Below, one piece after another: positions 48,509 through 57,485 of a DNA stretch of 64,000 nucleotides. The translations under genes and the position numbers were made by a program. The notes below the pieces were generated by a model. The model had not been told where the DNA came from and did not search any database. It saw nothing but the letters and a program-made list of their open reading frames with translations. This DNA comes from Methylomonas sp. EFPC3 (GTDB taxonomy: Bacteria; Pseudomonadota; Gammaproteobacteria; Methylococcales; Methylomonadaceae): NCBI RefSeq assembly GCF_029643245.1, contig NZ_CP116398.1, forward strand, positions 1,984,001-2,048,000, read 5' to 3'. How positions within the stretch are numbered: position 1 is the first letter of the stretch; each line of letters opens with the position of its first letter.

Positions 48509-48991
48509 ATGACTACGCGCCTTTCACTGTCCGCCGCCGGACTGTTCCTGACTCTTTTCGCTTCCGCCCAAGCCGCCGAACACAGCGTGGCTTACCCGGA
48601 AGGCTACCGCACCTGGCTGCATGCCAAAACCATGCTGATTCAGCCCGGCCATGCCCTGGAAAACCCGTTTCAAGGTCTGCACCACGTCTATGCCAATAAA
48701 AAAGCCGAAAGCGGATTGAAATCCGGTAAATATCAAGACGGCTCGGTGCTGGTATTCGATCTGTTGCAATACCAGGAACAGGATAAAACCATTCAGGAAG
48801 GCGAGCGCAAACTACTGGGGGTGATGCAGAAAGATTCGAAAAAATATGCCGCGACCGGCGGCTGGGGCTTCGAGGGCTTTGCCGGCAACAGCAAGACCGA
48901 ACGCCTGGTCCAGGATGGCGGAGCGAGTTGCTTTGCCTGCCACGCCTCCGAGCAAAAAACCGACTACGTGTTTTCTCAATACCGGCCCTGA
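48509..48991 (+). CDS. Cytochrome P460 / cytochrome c'-beta family protein
   Basis: The 160 residues have a signal peptide (SLSAAGLFLTLFASAQAAE), the family core HHVYANKKA and KYQDGSVLVFDLL, and a C-terminal haem-c site CFACH (141-145). P460 proteins oxidise hydroxylamine or bind NO; the related c'-beta proteins only bind gas. Family members are typical of ammonia oxidisers and methanotrophs, which meet hydroxylamine because methane monooxygenase oxidises ammonia. Whether the haem-crosslinking lysine of true P460 is present cannot be decided by eye; K71 and K74 are candidates. Confidence 0.9.
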   Translation: MTTRLSLSAAGLFLTLFASAQAAEHSVAYPEGYRTWLHAKTMLIQPGHALENPFQGLHHVYANKKAESGLKSGKYQDGSVLVFDLLQYQEQDKTIQEGERKLLGVMQKDSKKYAATGGWGFEGFAGNSKTERLVQDGGASCFACHASEQKTDYVFSQYRP

Positions 48992-49014
48992 TCCGGATTT
49001 TCCGGCCGTCGGTC

Positions 49015-49035
49015 AGGCGCCGATTGCCGGCGCCT
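49015..49035. terminator. Bidirectional hairpin between convergent genes
   Basis: AGGCGCCG and CGGCGCCT pair perfectly around a 5-base loop, in the short gap between the P460 gene and the convergent cvfB-like gene. Confidence 0.55.
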
Positions 49036-49047
49036 CTATCGCTCGAC

Positions 49048-49896
49048 TTATTTGGCCGTGGCTTGATCCAGCAAACGAATACCGTCCGCCTCGATCAATA
49101 TCCGCCGCTGCTTGTACAAACCGCCAATAGCCTGTTTGAACACCTTCTTACTGACCGCAAAGGTGTCGTAGATCAGCTCCGGATCGCTTTTGTCGGTCAA
49201 CGCCACATAGCCGCCGCGTCGGGCCAGGATATCCAGTATCTTCGCCGAGGTGGCGTCCACTTTCTGCCCGTACTTTTCCTGACTGAGGATTAAATCCAGT
49301 TTTTGGTCCGGGCGGATCTTCTTGATGTAGCCGGTCAATTTCTGGCCTTTTTTCAGCGGCTGGAACACTTCGTTTTTATACAACACACCCCAGTATTGGT
49401 GGTCTACCACCGCTTTGAAACCCAGCTCGGTATGCTCGGCGATTACCAATTGCACGGCCTGGCCTTCCTTGTAGTAAAACGCCTGATCCTGAATGAAATC
49501 GTCCAACACCATCGACGCGGCGATACGGTTGTCCTCGTCCAGAAACAAGCGAACCAGATAGGAGCGGCCTTCGATGACCTTGCCTTTTTGTTCGCTGAAC
49601 GGCAGCAACAAGTCCTTGGGCAAGCCCCAATCCAAAAATGCCCCGGCATGGCTCAACGAGACGCACTTTAACCAAGCCACCTCGCCGGCTTGCGCCAGCG
49701 GCATTTGCAAGGTCGCCAAAGTTTGGCCTTTGCCGTCGACATAAACAAACGCATCGACTTTTGCACCGACCGCCAATTCCGTGACGGGCGGTTTATCGGC
49801 CAACGCGATCTCTCCCAATTCGCCGCCGTCCAAATAATATTGGTTATCGCGCCGGCTAAGCACGGTTAACGCATTGACTTTACCTAATTCGATCAT
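49048..49896 (-). CDS. cvfB: S1 RNA-binding domain protein, CvfB family
   Basis: The start at 49896 gives 282 residues beginning MIELGKVNALTVLSRRDNQY. The order is three S1-like OB folds (GAFLDWGLPKDLLLPFSEQ in the second; GVLYKNEVFQPLKKGQKLTG in the third) and a C-terminal winged helix (FAVSKKVFKQAIGGLYKQRR), which is the CvfB layout. CvfB binds RNA and affects virulence-factor expression in staphylococci; in proteobacteria its role is unclear. The open frame runs 72 codons further upstream, but that part lacks family sequence. Confidence 0.88.
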   Translation of the reverse strand: MIELGKVNALTVLSRRDNQYYLDGGELGEIALADKPPVTELAVGAKVDAFVYVDGKGQTLATLQMPLAQAGEVAWLKCVSLSHAGAFLDWGLPKDLLLPFSEQKGKVIEGRSYLVRLFLDEDNRIAASMVLDDFIQDQAFYYKEGQAVQLVIAEHTELGFKAVVDHQYWGVLYKNEVFQPLKKGQKLTGYIKKIRPDQKLDLILSQEKYGQKVDATSAKILDILARRGGYVALTDKSDPELIYDTFAVSKKVFKQAIGGLYKQRRILIEADGIRLLDQATAK

Positions 49897-50117
49897 GGGA
49901 TTCCGGGAGATTGAGACGAGACCGGCCGCATGGCACCGGTGTTGGAAAACTAGCGAAGCCGCATTATACAAGCAATCGCGCTGGGGCTGACCGCGACTTA
50001 CGCTGCGATAAATCGGCAACAATTGACGCAGCTCAATCGATTTAGCGCTACGACCGACTATAATGGCCGGTTTTTTCAGCACGTTACGGCGCTCGAAACC
50101 GAGTGCAAGCACACACC

Positions 50118-50630
50118 ATGACTTTATTACTCAAATACCTGTCCTCCTGCTGGTTTCTGAATAATCCGGCCGACTTAGTCCCGCCCAATTCCTTTATGTG
50201 GAAAAACGTGGCGTTCTATTTAATGTCCGGCATCATCGTCGAAAGTTTGATTGCCGATCCGGCCGACGGCACTCTGGAAGTATTGGGCCGCACTATTATG
50301 GCTTTCAGTTCCGTGGCGGTATTGCTGCTGACCGAAAGAAAATGGAGTCTGTTCAGCCAGTTGTACACGTCGATTTTCGTCTGCGAAAACTTCATCATGA
50401 CCCTGGCCATCGCCGCCGAAGGCCTGGACTACTGGCTGGTGTTGAAACACCATCCCTACCGCGAGGAAATCGGCATCGGCATCGCGGTATTTCTGGTAGT
50501 TTGGTATATCAGCATCGTCAGTTACATCTTCCGCGGTTTTTTCAAATACACCATGAGTGTCAGCCTGATTTACGCATTCAGTTACTTCATCCTGACTTAC
50601 GGCATTCCGATGCTGTTGATGGATATTTGA
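50118..50630 (+). CDS. Small polytopic membrane protein, unknown function
   Basis: The 170-residue protein starting MTLLLKYLSSCW has about four to five spans (NVAFYLMSGIIVESLI, TIMAFSSVAVLLL, EEIGIGIAVFLVVWYI, SLIYAFSYFILTYGIPMLL) with few charged residues. A Yip1-like topology is possible, but no diagnostic motif was found. It is divergent from cvfB and convergent with parE. A TATAAT at 50059-50064 could be its -10 box, without a good -35. Confidence 0.75.
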   Translation: MTLLLKYLSSCWFLNNPADLVPPNSFMWKNVAFYLMSGIIVESLIADPADGTLEVLGRTIMAFSSVAVLLLTERKWSLFSQLYTSIFVCENFIMTLAIAAEGLDYWLVLKHHPYREEIGIGIAVFLVVWYISIVSYIFRGFFKYTMSVSLIYAFSYFILTYGIPMLLMDI

Positions 50631-50640
50631 CCGGTCTCCG

Positions 50641-50665
50641 GGCGGGCACCAACTCGGTACCCGCC
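50641..50665. terminator. Bidirectional hairpin between convergent genes
   Basis: GGCGGGCACC and GGTACCCGCC pair with one mismatch around a 5-base loop, between the small membrane protein and parE. Confidence 0.6.
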
Positions 50666-50670
50666 TTGCA

Positions 50671-52563
50671 CTACAAAATCTCGGCCAGATTTCCCTTATC
50701 TTCCAGCCAACTTTTGCGGTCGCCGGCGCGTTTCTTCGCCAGCAACAAATCCATCTGCTGAAACGCCTCGGCGTGGTCCGGCACCGTCAACTGCACCAGC
50801 CGGCGCGTATCCGGGTTCATCGTGGTTTCGCGCAGTTGCGACGGATTCATTTCGCCCAAGCCTTTGAAGCGTTGAATATTGACCTTGCCGCTGAGTTTTT
50901 CGGCTTCGATCCGCGCCAGCACACCCAAACGTTCGGATTCGTCCAAGGCGTAAAACACCTTTTTGCCGACGTCAATCCGGTACAGCGGCGGCATCGCCAC
51001 GAACACGTGGCCGGCTTCGACCAAGGCCTTGAAGTGTTTATAAAACAAGGCGCAAATCAAGGTGGCGATGTGGTTGCCGTCGGAATCGGCATCGGCCAGG
51101 ATGCAGACCTTGCCGTAACGCAGGTTTTGCAAATCGTCGCTATCGGGCTCAATGCCCAGCGCCACGGCGATGTCGTGCACCTCTTGCGAGGCCATGACCT
51201 CGCCGGAATCGACCTCCCAGGTGTTCAAAATTTTGCCTCTAAGCGGCATGATGGCCTGGAACTCGCGGTCTCGGGCCTGTTTGGCGGAACCGCCGGCCGA
51301 ATCGCCCTCGACCAGGAACAGTTCGGTACGGCTGAGATCCTGTCCTGAGCAATCGGCCAGTTTGCCGGGTAAAGCCGGCCCGGCCGTGATTTTCTTACGC
51401 ACGATTTTCTTAGCCGAACGCAAGCGCTTTTGGGCGCTGGCGAGGATGATCTCGGCGATTTTCTCGCCTTCCTGCGGATGCTGGTTCAGCCACAGGCTGA
51501 AGGTATCCTTGGCCACACCGGAGACGAAAGTCACGCATTCGCGCGAACTCAAACGCTCCTTGGTTTGCCCGGAGAATTGCGGATCTTCCAGTTTCACCGA
51601 CAGCACGAAATGGCAGTTTTCCCAGACGTCTTCCGGCGCGATCTTGACGCCGCGCGGCAGCAGATTGCGAAAATCCAGGAACTCGCGGATCGCTTCGGTC
51701 AAACCGGCGCGCAGGCCGTTGACGTGGGTACCGCCCTGCGCGGTCGGCACCAAATTGACGTAACTTTCCGCCACCGCCTCCGGCAGACTGTCGGGAGTCC
51801 AGACGATGCCCCATTCCACCGCCTCGTTGCTGGCGGCCATATTGGCCATGAACGGCGGCTGCGGAAAAATTTCGGCGTCGCCGACCCGGTCCAGCAGATA
51901 TTCCTGTAAGCCGTTCTGGTAACACCATTCCAGCCGCTCGTCGCTGAGTTCGGACAGCAGCACGATTTTCAGGCCCGGACACAAAACGGCCTTGGCGCGC
52001 AATACGTGCTTGAGCTTGCTGACGGAAACCCGGTTGGAATCGAAATATTTGGCGTCCGGCCAAAAATGCACGCTGGTGCCGGTGTTGTTTTTGCCGACAT
52101 TGCCGGTTTGCTGCAATTCGCCGACCTTGTCGCCGCCGGCAAATTCCATTTGGTAAACGCCGCCGCCGCGCTTGATTTCGACCAATAGCTTTTCGGACAG
52201 GGCATTCACCACCGACACGCCAACGCCGTGCAAACCGCCGGAGAACTGGTAGTTCTTGTTGGAAAATTTACCGCCGGCGTGGAGTTGAGTCAGGATCACT
52301 TCGACGCCGGGAATGCCTTGTTCCGGATGCATATCGACCGGCATGCCGCGGCCGTCGTCGACGACCTTGACCGAGCCGTCTTTAAACAAGGTTACTTCAA
52401 TGTTTTTTGCGTATCCGGCCAGCGCTTCGTCGACGCTGTTATCAACCACTTCCTGCACCAAATGGTTGGGCCGGGTGGTATCGGTATACATGCCGGGGCG
52501 CTTACGCACCGGGTCCAGGCCGCTCAGCACCTCGATCGCGGCGGCATTGTATTCTTGGGTCAT
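50671..52563 (-). CDS. parE: DNA topoisomerase IV subunit B
   Basis: The 630 residues align from MTQEYNAAAIEVLSGLDPVR with E. coli ParE, which starts MTQTYNADAIEVL. GHKL ATPase motifs (VVDNSVDEALAG, DDGRGMPVD, GGLHGVGVSVVNALS), the transducer lysine region and the TOPRIM domain (ELFLVEGDSAGGSAKQ, ADADSDGNH) are intact. It decatenates daughter chromosomes with ParC, which is not in the window. An in-frame ATG at 52590 would add nine residues; neither start has a clear ribosome-binding site. Confidence 0.96.
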   Translation of the reverse strand: MTQEYNAAAIEVLSGLDPVRKRPGMYTDTTRPNHLVQEVVDNSVDEALAGYAKNIEVTLFKDGSVKVVDDGRGMPVDMHPEQGIPGVEVILTQLHAGGKFSNKNYQFSGGLHGVGVSVVNALSEKLLVEIKRGGGVYQMEFAGGDKVGELQQTGNVGKNNTGTSVHFWPDAKYFDSNRVSVSKLKHVLRAKAVLCPGLKIVLLSELSDERLEWCYQNGLQEYLLDRVGDAEIFPQPPFMANMAASNEAVEWGIVWTPDSLPEAVAESYVNLVPTAQGGTHVNGLRAGLTEAIREFLDFRNLLPRGVKIAPEDVWENCHFVLSVKLEDPQFSGQTKERLSSRECVTFVSGVAKDTFSLWLNQHPQEGEKIAEIILASAQKRLRSAKKIVRKKITAGPALPGKLADCSGQDLSRTELFLVEGDSAGGSAKQARDREFQAIMPLRGKILNTWEVDSGEVMASQEVHDIAVALGIEPDSDDLQNLRYGKVCILADADSDGNHIATLICALFYKHFKALVEAGHVFVAMPPLYRIDVGKKVFYALDESERLGVLARIEAEKLSGKVNIQRFKGLGEMNPSQLRETTMNPDTRRLVQLTVPDHAEAFQQMDLLLAKKRAGDRKSWLEDKGNLAEIL

Positions 52564-52841
52564 GATATGTTTTTGAAGGTAGTCAGCCATTGTCGGCGGA
52601 CCATTATATGTCAACCTACCCGCGCAAACTCGGCCAAGGGCAAATGTCCGGGCCCGTAACCGCGGGCTCGGGACCACCGGGACTCATGCCGAGCCAAGTC
52701 CCACTAGTTCCGTATCAAATTGCCGGTCTTTGAAGGGGTGAAGGAAAGGCCCGACGAAAAGCCGGACGAACGACATTTCGCAGGGCTCACTTGCTTTTTT
52801 CGGATGCCAGCCAACCATCTTGGCGACCACCACGGTTTGGA

Positions 52842-53336
52842 TCAGCGCAGGCGTTGCACTTGGTCGGCGGCGAATACGATGGTTTCTCTGCCGGGGGTCG
52901 TGTCGTTGAAATCGATCGATGCCGGCCAAACCCGGCTAAAGCTCCATTCCGCGATGGGCGTCATCGTCTGGTCATAGGCAATCAAAGTCGCATCGACCCG
53001 CGACCGGGCCGACCGTCCACTGGCAACTTGTTGCCGCCAGTTCCACAAATCCATCGACTTGGTCAAGCCTCTGCTACAGGTAAGATTTTTGACCTGGAGA
53101 CGCCCTGGAAGCTTAGTAGTGCTCTCTTCGCGCGGATTAACCCTGGTTTGCTCCACTTCGTTCTGCGACCCCATGCCTTTGCAATCGGTGAAATAGGTGG
53201 AAATCCCACCGGCGCTAAATTCGTAATAGACCGACAGGCCCGAATTGTTGACAACATCCTCAGTGGCAGCAGCGCTGGCTGACGAGGCCATCAAGGCACC
53301 TAAGACAACACTTATAAAACGGCTAGCTGTTTTCAT
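52842..53336 (-). CDS. Exported protein resembling phage tail tube gp19
   Basis: The 164 residues start with a clear Sec signal (MKTASRFISVVLGALMASSA, then SAAA). The mature part has GLTKSMDLWNWRQQV, RVDATLIAYDQTMTPIAEW and FSRVWPASIDFND, an order like the T4 gp19-type tail tube family (WxWR, then strand with AxWxFxxAWPxKW). Tail tube proteins of contractile injection systems are normally cytoplasmic, so a signal peptide suggests a re-used fold. No sheath, baseplate or AAA+ genes are nearby. Homology is by pattern only. Confidence 0.65.
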   Translation of the reverse strand: MKTASRFISVVLGALMASSASAAATEDVVNNSGLSVYYEFSAGGISTYFTDCKGMGSQNEVEQTRVNPREESTTKLPGRLQVKNLTCSRGLTKSMDLWNWRQQVASGRSARSRVDATLIAYDQTMTPIAEWSFSRVWPASIDFNDTTPGRETIVFAADQVQRLR

Positions 53337-53885
53337 GACATATCCTCAAAAGGTTAGATAATTTGGTTTGGAAGAGAGCCGCCGATACGACAGTTAAAAA
53401 ATCTGTCGTCACAATCGATGGACTTCAATTTGTATTGGCAAGGGCGATGCCATGTTTGGCAAACCGAGACCAACAAAAACCAACCCATTGAATACACGCA
53501 ATTATTTACAAAAACCGCCCAGGAAACATCAGCCCCCCATAACGCCTGCTGACCACGACATATCGCATTTACACGAAATATCGTACGAAATTCGAAAGCT
53601 CAATTACCCCGGTTCCAATCGCGGGTATCTTTTCGGCATCGCCCCGGACTATTGCGACAGGACAACGAAACCAATGCGCTCGTGATTGCACTGTTGCGCT
53701 AGATAGGTCGCCTAAGGCAGTGGACAAGCAGGCCCGCCCCAATTGGCAACTGGCGGACTCGGTCGAGAGCGGGTCCTCAATCTCGGCCGCCGATGGCGGA
53801 ACGCGGCAATCTCAATCCGGACTCAACCGCTCGGCAAAACATACTATAATGCTCGGTCATTTTTTCGAGCATAGCCGCGCAAACC
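53337..53885. other. Intergenic stretch, no gene seen
   Basis: No supported gene: the longest plus-strand frame (53452-53685) has Pro/Lys-rich, domain-free sequence and no ribosome-binding site. The left end holds the leader of the tail-tube-like gene. The right end holds a candidate promoter for xseB. Confidence 0.5.
53845..53850 (+). promoter_or_regulatory. Candidate -10 box for xseB-ispA-dxs
   Basis: A perfect TATAAT lies 36 bases before the xseB start. The -35 region is poor (CTCAAC at a 17-base spacing), so this is a tentative call. Confidence 0.4.
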
Positions 53886-54119
53886 ATGTCGAGACGCAAA
53901 AACGCTGCCCAATTTGAAGAGGCCATGGCCGAACTGGAAAAGTTGGTCGAACAGATGGAGCGCGGCGACATCACGCTGGAAGAATCGTTGAAATTCTTCG
54001 AACGCGGCGTCGGTTTAACCCGGACCTGCCAGCAAGCTTTGCAGGAAGCCGAACAGAAAGTACAGATTTTATTAGAGAAAAACGGCCAGCAAACTTTGGA
54101 GCCATTCACCGATGAGTAA
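53886..54119 (+). CDS. xseB: Exodeoxyribonuclease VII small subunit
   Basis: The 77-residue protein has the full XseB family sequence: FEEAMAELEKLVEQMERGDI, LEESLKFFERGVGLTRTCQQ and LQEAEQKVQILL. It binds XseA to form the single-strand-specific nuclease; xseA is not in the window. It overlaps ispA by 8 bases, the common xseB-ispA-dxs arrangement of gammaproteobacteria. Confidence 0.95.
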   Translation: MSRRKNAAQFEEAMAELEKLVEQMERGDITLEESLKFFERGVGLTRTCQQALQEAEQKVQILLEKNGQQTLEPFTDE

Positions 54120-55005
54120 GTTGAAAGAATATTTAGTCGCCTGCCAGAACCGCGTCGAACGCGCGTTGGACGCCCGCTTGCCCGGCGACAACATTTTGCC
54201 GCAGACGCTGCATGCCGCGATGCGCTACAGCGTTTTAGACGGCGGCAAGCGCACCCGGCCGTTGCTGACCTACGCCACCGGCGTGGCCGTGGGTTTGAGC
54301 GAAGAAGAATTGGACGCCCAGGCCTGTGCGGTGGAATTCATCCACGTTTACTCCCTGATCCACGACGACTTGCCGGCGATGGACAACGACGACCTGCGCC
54401 GCGGCAAGCCGACCTGCCATAAGGCATTCGACGAAGCCACGGCGATCCTGGCCGGCGACGCCCTGCAGGCACTGGCTTTCGACGTGTTGGCCAACGACGC
54501 CGCCATCAAGGTCGGCGCGGAAGCCAGAGTCAAGATGATCGCGGCTTTGACCCGCGCCAGCGGTTCGCAAGGCATGGTCGGCGGCCAAGCGATCGATTTG
54601 GGCTCGGTCGGACGCAAACTGACTTTGCCAGAACTGGAAAACATGCACATTCACAAAACCGGTGCCTTGATCCGGGCCAGCGTCAACTTGGCGGCCCTGT
54701 CCAAACCGGGCCTGGATGCCGACGCCGCCAAAAAACTGGACCATTACGCCAAATGCATCGGCTTATCGTTTCAAGTCAAAGACGACATTCTCGACATTGA
54801 AGCCGACACGGCAACGCTGGGTAAAACGCAGGGCAAGGACGTGGATAACGACAAGCCGACCTACCCGGCTTTATTGGGTCTGGCCGGAGCAAAAGAAAAA
54901 GCCCAGGCACTGCACGAGCAAGCGGTGGCCAGTTTGGCCGATTTCGGTCCGGAAGCCGACCTGTTAAGGGAACTATCCCTGTACATCATCGAGCGCACCC
55001 ACTAG
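54112..55005 (+). CDS. ispA: Farnesyl diphosphate synthase
   Basis: The 297 residues contain the first Asp-rich motif DDLPAMDNDD, the GKRTRP diphosphate site, and the second Asp-rich motif KDDILDIEAD. It joins isopentenyl and dimethylallyl diphosphates to farnesyl diphosphate, the precursor of quinones, carotenoids and, two steps on, squalene for hopanoids. It sits between xseB (overlapping) and dxs (48 bases on), so precursor supply and use are encoded within 10 kb. Confidence 0.95.
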   Translation: MSKLKEYLVACQNRVERALDARLPGDNILPQTLHAAMRYSVLDGGKRTRPLLTYATGVAVGLSEEELDAQACAVEFIHVYSLIHDDLPAMDNDDLRRGKPTCHKAFDEATAILAGDALQALAFDVLANDAAIKVGAEARVKMIAALTRASGSQGMVGGQAIDLGSVGRKLTLPELENMHIHKTGALIRASVNLAALSKPGLDADAAKKLDHYAKCIGLSFQVKDDILDIEADTATLGKTQGKDVDNDKPTYPALLGLAGAKEKAQALHEQAVASLADFGPEADLLRELSLYIIERTH

Positions 55006-55053
55006 ACCCCTGCTTTTCTCACTGCCCTGCGGCCCCAAGGAAATAATAACAAC

Positions 55054-56916
55054 ATGACATCTTCCGGAAACTTCCCGCTACTCGACACCATCGCCGGCCC
55101 GACCGACATTCGCGCCCTGAAGAAAGAGCAACTGCCGCAGTTGGCCGATGAGGTGCGTTCGTATTTGACGCACACGGTCAGTATTTCCGGCGGCCATTTC
55201 GCCGCGGGCCTGGGTACGGTGGAACTGACCGTGGCCTTGCATTATGTGTTCGATACCCCGGTGGACCAGTTGGTGTGGGATGTGGGCCATCAGGCTTATC
55301 CGCACAAGATTCTGACCGGCCGCAAGGATCGGATGACGACGATTCGTACCCTGGGCGGGGTGTCGGCATTTCCGTCGCGCGACGAGAGTGAGTATGACGC
55401 GTTTGGCGTTGGCCATTCCTCGACCTCGATCAGTGCGGCGCTGGGTATGGCGATCGCCTCGCAGTTGCGCGGCGAGGACAAGAAGATGGTGGCGATCATC
55501 GGCGACGGCTCGATTACCGGCGGTATGGCGTTCGAGGCGATGAATCATGCCGGCGATGTCAATGCCAATCTGTTGGTGATTTTGAACGACAATGAGATGT
55601 CGATTTCACCGCCGGTCGGGGCGATGAATAATTACCTGACCAAGATTTTATCCAGCAAGTTTTATTCGTCGGTCAAGAAGGAAAGCAAGAAGGCGTTGTC
55701 CAGTATGCCCAGCGTCTGGGAACTGGCGCGGAAAGCGGAAGAACATGTCAAAGGCATGATCGTGCCGGGGACCTTGTTCGAGGAGTTGGGCTTCAATTAT
55801 TTCGGGCCGATCGACGGTCACGATCTGGAGATGCTGGTGTCGACGCTGGAGAATCTGAAGGATTTGACCGGACCGGTGTTCCTGCATGTGGTGACCAAAA
55901 AGGGCAAGGGTTATGCCCCGGCCGAGAAGGATCCGCTGGCCTATCACGGCGTGCCGGCCTTCGACCCGACCCAGGATTTTCTACCGAAGGCGGCGCCGTC
56001 GCCGCATCCGACCTATACCGAGGTGTTCGGCCGTTGGTTGTGCGATATGGCGGCACAAGACGAACGCCTGCTGGGGATTACCCCGGCAATGCGCGAAGGC
56101 TCGGGCTTGGTCGAGTTTTCGCAGAAATTTCCGAAGCGCTATTTCGACGTGGCGATTGCCGAGCAGCACGCGGTGACCTTGGCCGCCGGTCAGGCTTGCC
56201 AGGGTGCCAAGCCGGTGGTGGCGATTTATTCGACCTTTTTGCAACGCGGTTACGATCAGTTGATTCACGATGTGGCTTTGCAGAATCTGGATGTACTGTT
56301 TGCGCTGGATAGAGCCGGTCTGGTGGGACCGGACGGCCCGACCCATGCCGGCGCCTTCGATTACAGCTATATGCGTTGCATCCCCAATCTGCTGGTGATG
56401 GCCCCGGCCGACGAGAACGAATGCCGGCAGATGCTGACCACCGGCTTCCACCACCACGGCCCGGCCGCGGTGCGTTATCCGCGCGGCAAGGGTCCCGGTG
56501 CGGCGATCAACCCGGACCTCAGCACGCTGGAAATCGGCAAGGGTGAAATCAGACACCAGGGCGGGCGGATTGCGATTCTGGCCTGGGGGGCGATGGTGAC
56601 GCCGGCCGTCGAAGCCGGCAAGCAACTGGGCGCCACGGTGGCGAACATGCGCTTTGTGAAACCGATCGACGAAGACTTGATCCTGCAGTTGGCCAAAAGC
56701 CACGACGTGTTCGTCACGGTCGAGGAAAACGTCATTGCCGGCGGCGCCGGCAGTGCGGTACTGCAATTCCTGCAACAGCAGAAGATTCTGATACCGGTGT
56801 TGAACATCGGCCTGCCCGACCGCTTCGTCGAGCAGGGTTCCCGCGAGGAATTGCTCAGCCTGTGCCGGCTCGATGTCAACGGCATCCGCCAGCAGATCGA
56901 AGCTTTTTGCGCATAA
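55054..56916 (+). CDS. dxs: 1-deoxy-D-xylulose-5-phosphate synthase
   Basis: The 620-residue protein has the Dxs/transketolase order: [15 protein letters not shown], the thiamine-diphosphate site [19 protein letters not shown] ending near LNDNEMS, the RxxYG-like central domain and [18 protein letters not shown] in the pyrimidine domain. It condenses pyruvate and glyceraldehyde 3-phosphate, the first and often rate-limiting step of the MEP pathway. AAGGA precedes the ATG. Third gene of the xseB-ispA-dxs unit. Confidence 0.96.
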   Translation: MTSSGNFPLLDTIAGPTDIRALKKEQLPQLADEVRSYLTHTVSISGGHFAAGLGTVELTVALHYVFDTPVDQLVWDVGHQAYPHKILTGRKDRMTTIRTLGGVSAFPSRDESEYDAFGVGHSSTSISAALGMAIASQLRGEDKKMVAIIGDGSITGGMAFEAMNHAGDVNANLLVILNDNEMSISPPVGAMNNYLTKILSSKFYSSVKKESKKALSSMPSVWELARKAEEHVKGMIVPGTLFEELGFNYFGPIDGHDLEMLVSTLENLKDLTGPVFLHVVTKKGKGYAPAEKDPLAYHGVPAFDPTQDFLPKAAPSPHPTYTEVFGRWLCDMAAQDERLLGITPAMREGSGLVEFSQKFPKRYFDVAIAEQHAVTLAAGQACQGAKPVVAIYSTFLQRGYDQLIHDVALQNLDVLFALDRAGLVGPDGPTHAGAFDYSYMRCIPNLLVMAPADENECRQMLTTGFHHHGPAAVRYPRGKGPGAAINPDLSTLEIGKGEIRHQGGRIAILAWGAMVTPAVEAGKQLGATVANMRFVKPIDEDLILQLAKSHDVFVTVEENVIAGGAGSAVLQFLQQQKILIPVLNIGLPDRFVEQGSREELLSLCRLDVNGIRQQIEAFCA

Positions 56917-56930
56917 TCACGAGGTGATAA

Positions 56931-57446
56931 ATGGACCGTTTACGCAATAAAATCCGCGATATTCCTGATTTCCCCAAGCCCGGCATTATCTTTAAAGACA
57001 TTACGCCACTGGTCAAAGACCCGGCCACGTTGCGTTTGTCGGTCCACCAATTGCTGCATCCGTTCTTAGGCCGCGACATTACTGCGGTGGCCGGCATGGA
57101 GGCCAGAGGCTTCATTTTTGGCGCCTTAGTCGCCTGGGAGCTGGGCATTCCGTTCGTACCGCTACGCAAACCCGGCAAACTGCCTTACGACGTGCAAAGC
57201 GTGTCTTACGACCTGGAATACGGCTCGGCCGAACTGGAAGTCCATATCGACGCCGTCGACAGCGACGACAAAGTGCTCTTGATCGACGACTTGCTGGCTA
57301 CCGGCGGCACAGCCAAAGCCAGTTGCGAATTGATAGAAAAGCTGGGGGCCGAAGTGGTTGCCTGCGCTTTCGTCGTGGAATTAGATTTTTTGGCGGGACG
57401 GGAAAAACTGGCGGGCTACGAAGTGCATTCCCTGTTGCACTACTGA
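56931..57446 (+). CDS. apt: Adenine phosphoribosyltransferase
   Basis: The 171-residue protein shows Apt-specific sequence: IPDFPKPGIIFKDITPL at the N-terminus, AGMEARGFIFG, and the PRPP-binding loop VLLIDDLLATGGTAKAS. It salvages adenine to AMP. It is 14 bases after dxs and probably in the same transcript, and also removes adenine released by nucleosidase reactions such as the HpnG step at the far end of the hopanoid genes. Confidence 0.95.
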   Translation: MDRLRNKIRDIPDFPKPGIIFKDITPLVKDPATLRLSVHQLLHPFLGRDITAVAGMEARGFIFGALVAWELGIPFVPLRKPGKLPYDVQSVSYDLEYGSAELEVHIDAVDSDDKVLLIDDLLATGGTAKASCELIEKLGAEVVACAFVVELDFLAGREKLAGYEVHSLLHY

Positions 57447-57457
57447 TTTAGGCTAAA

Positions 57458-57475
57458 AGACGCCTCCGTGCGTCT
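57458..57475. terminator. Hairpin between apt and mlaA
   Basis: AGACGC and GCGTCT pair around a 6-base loop in the 39-base gap between convergent genes. TTT follows it in the minus direction, favouring termination of the mlaA-side transcript. Confidence 0.5.
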
Positions 57476-57485
57476 CTAAACTAAA

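Noticed and set aside
53452-53685. 77-codon plus-strand open frame in the gap before xseB
   Set aside because: No ribosome-binding site, no domain, composition unlike coding sequence of neighbours.
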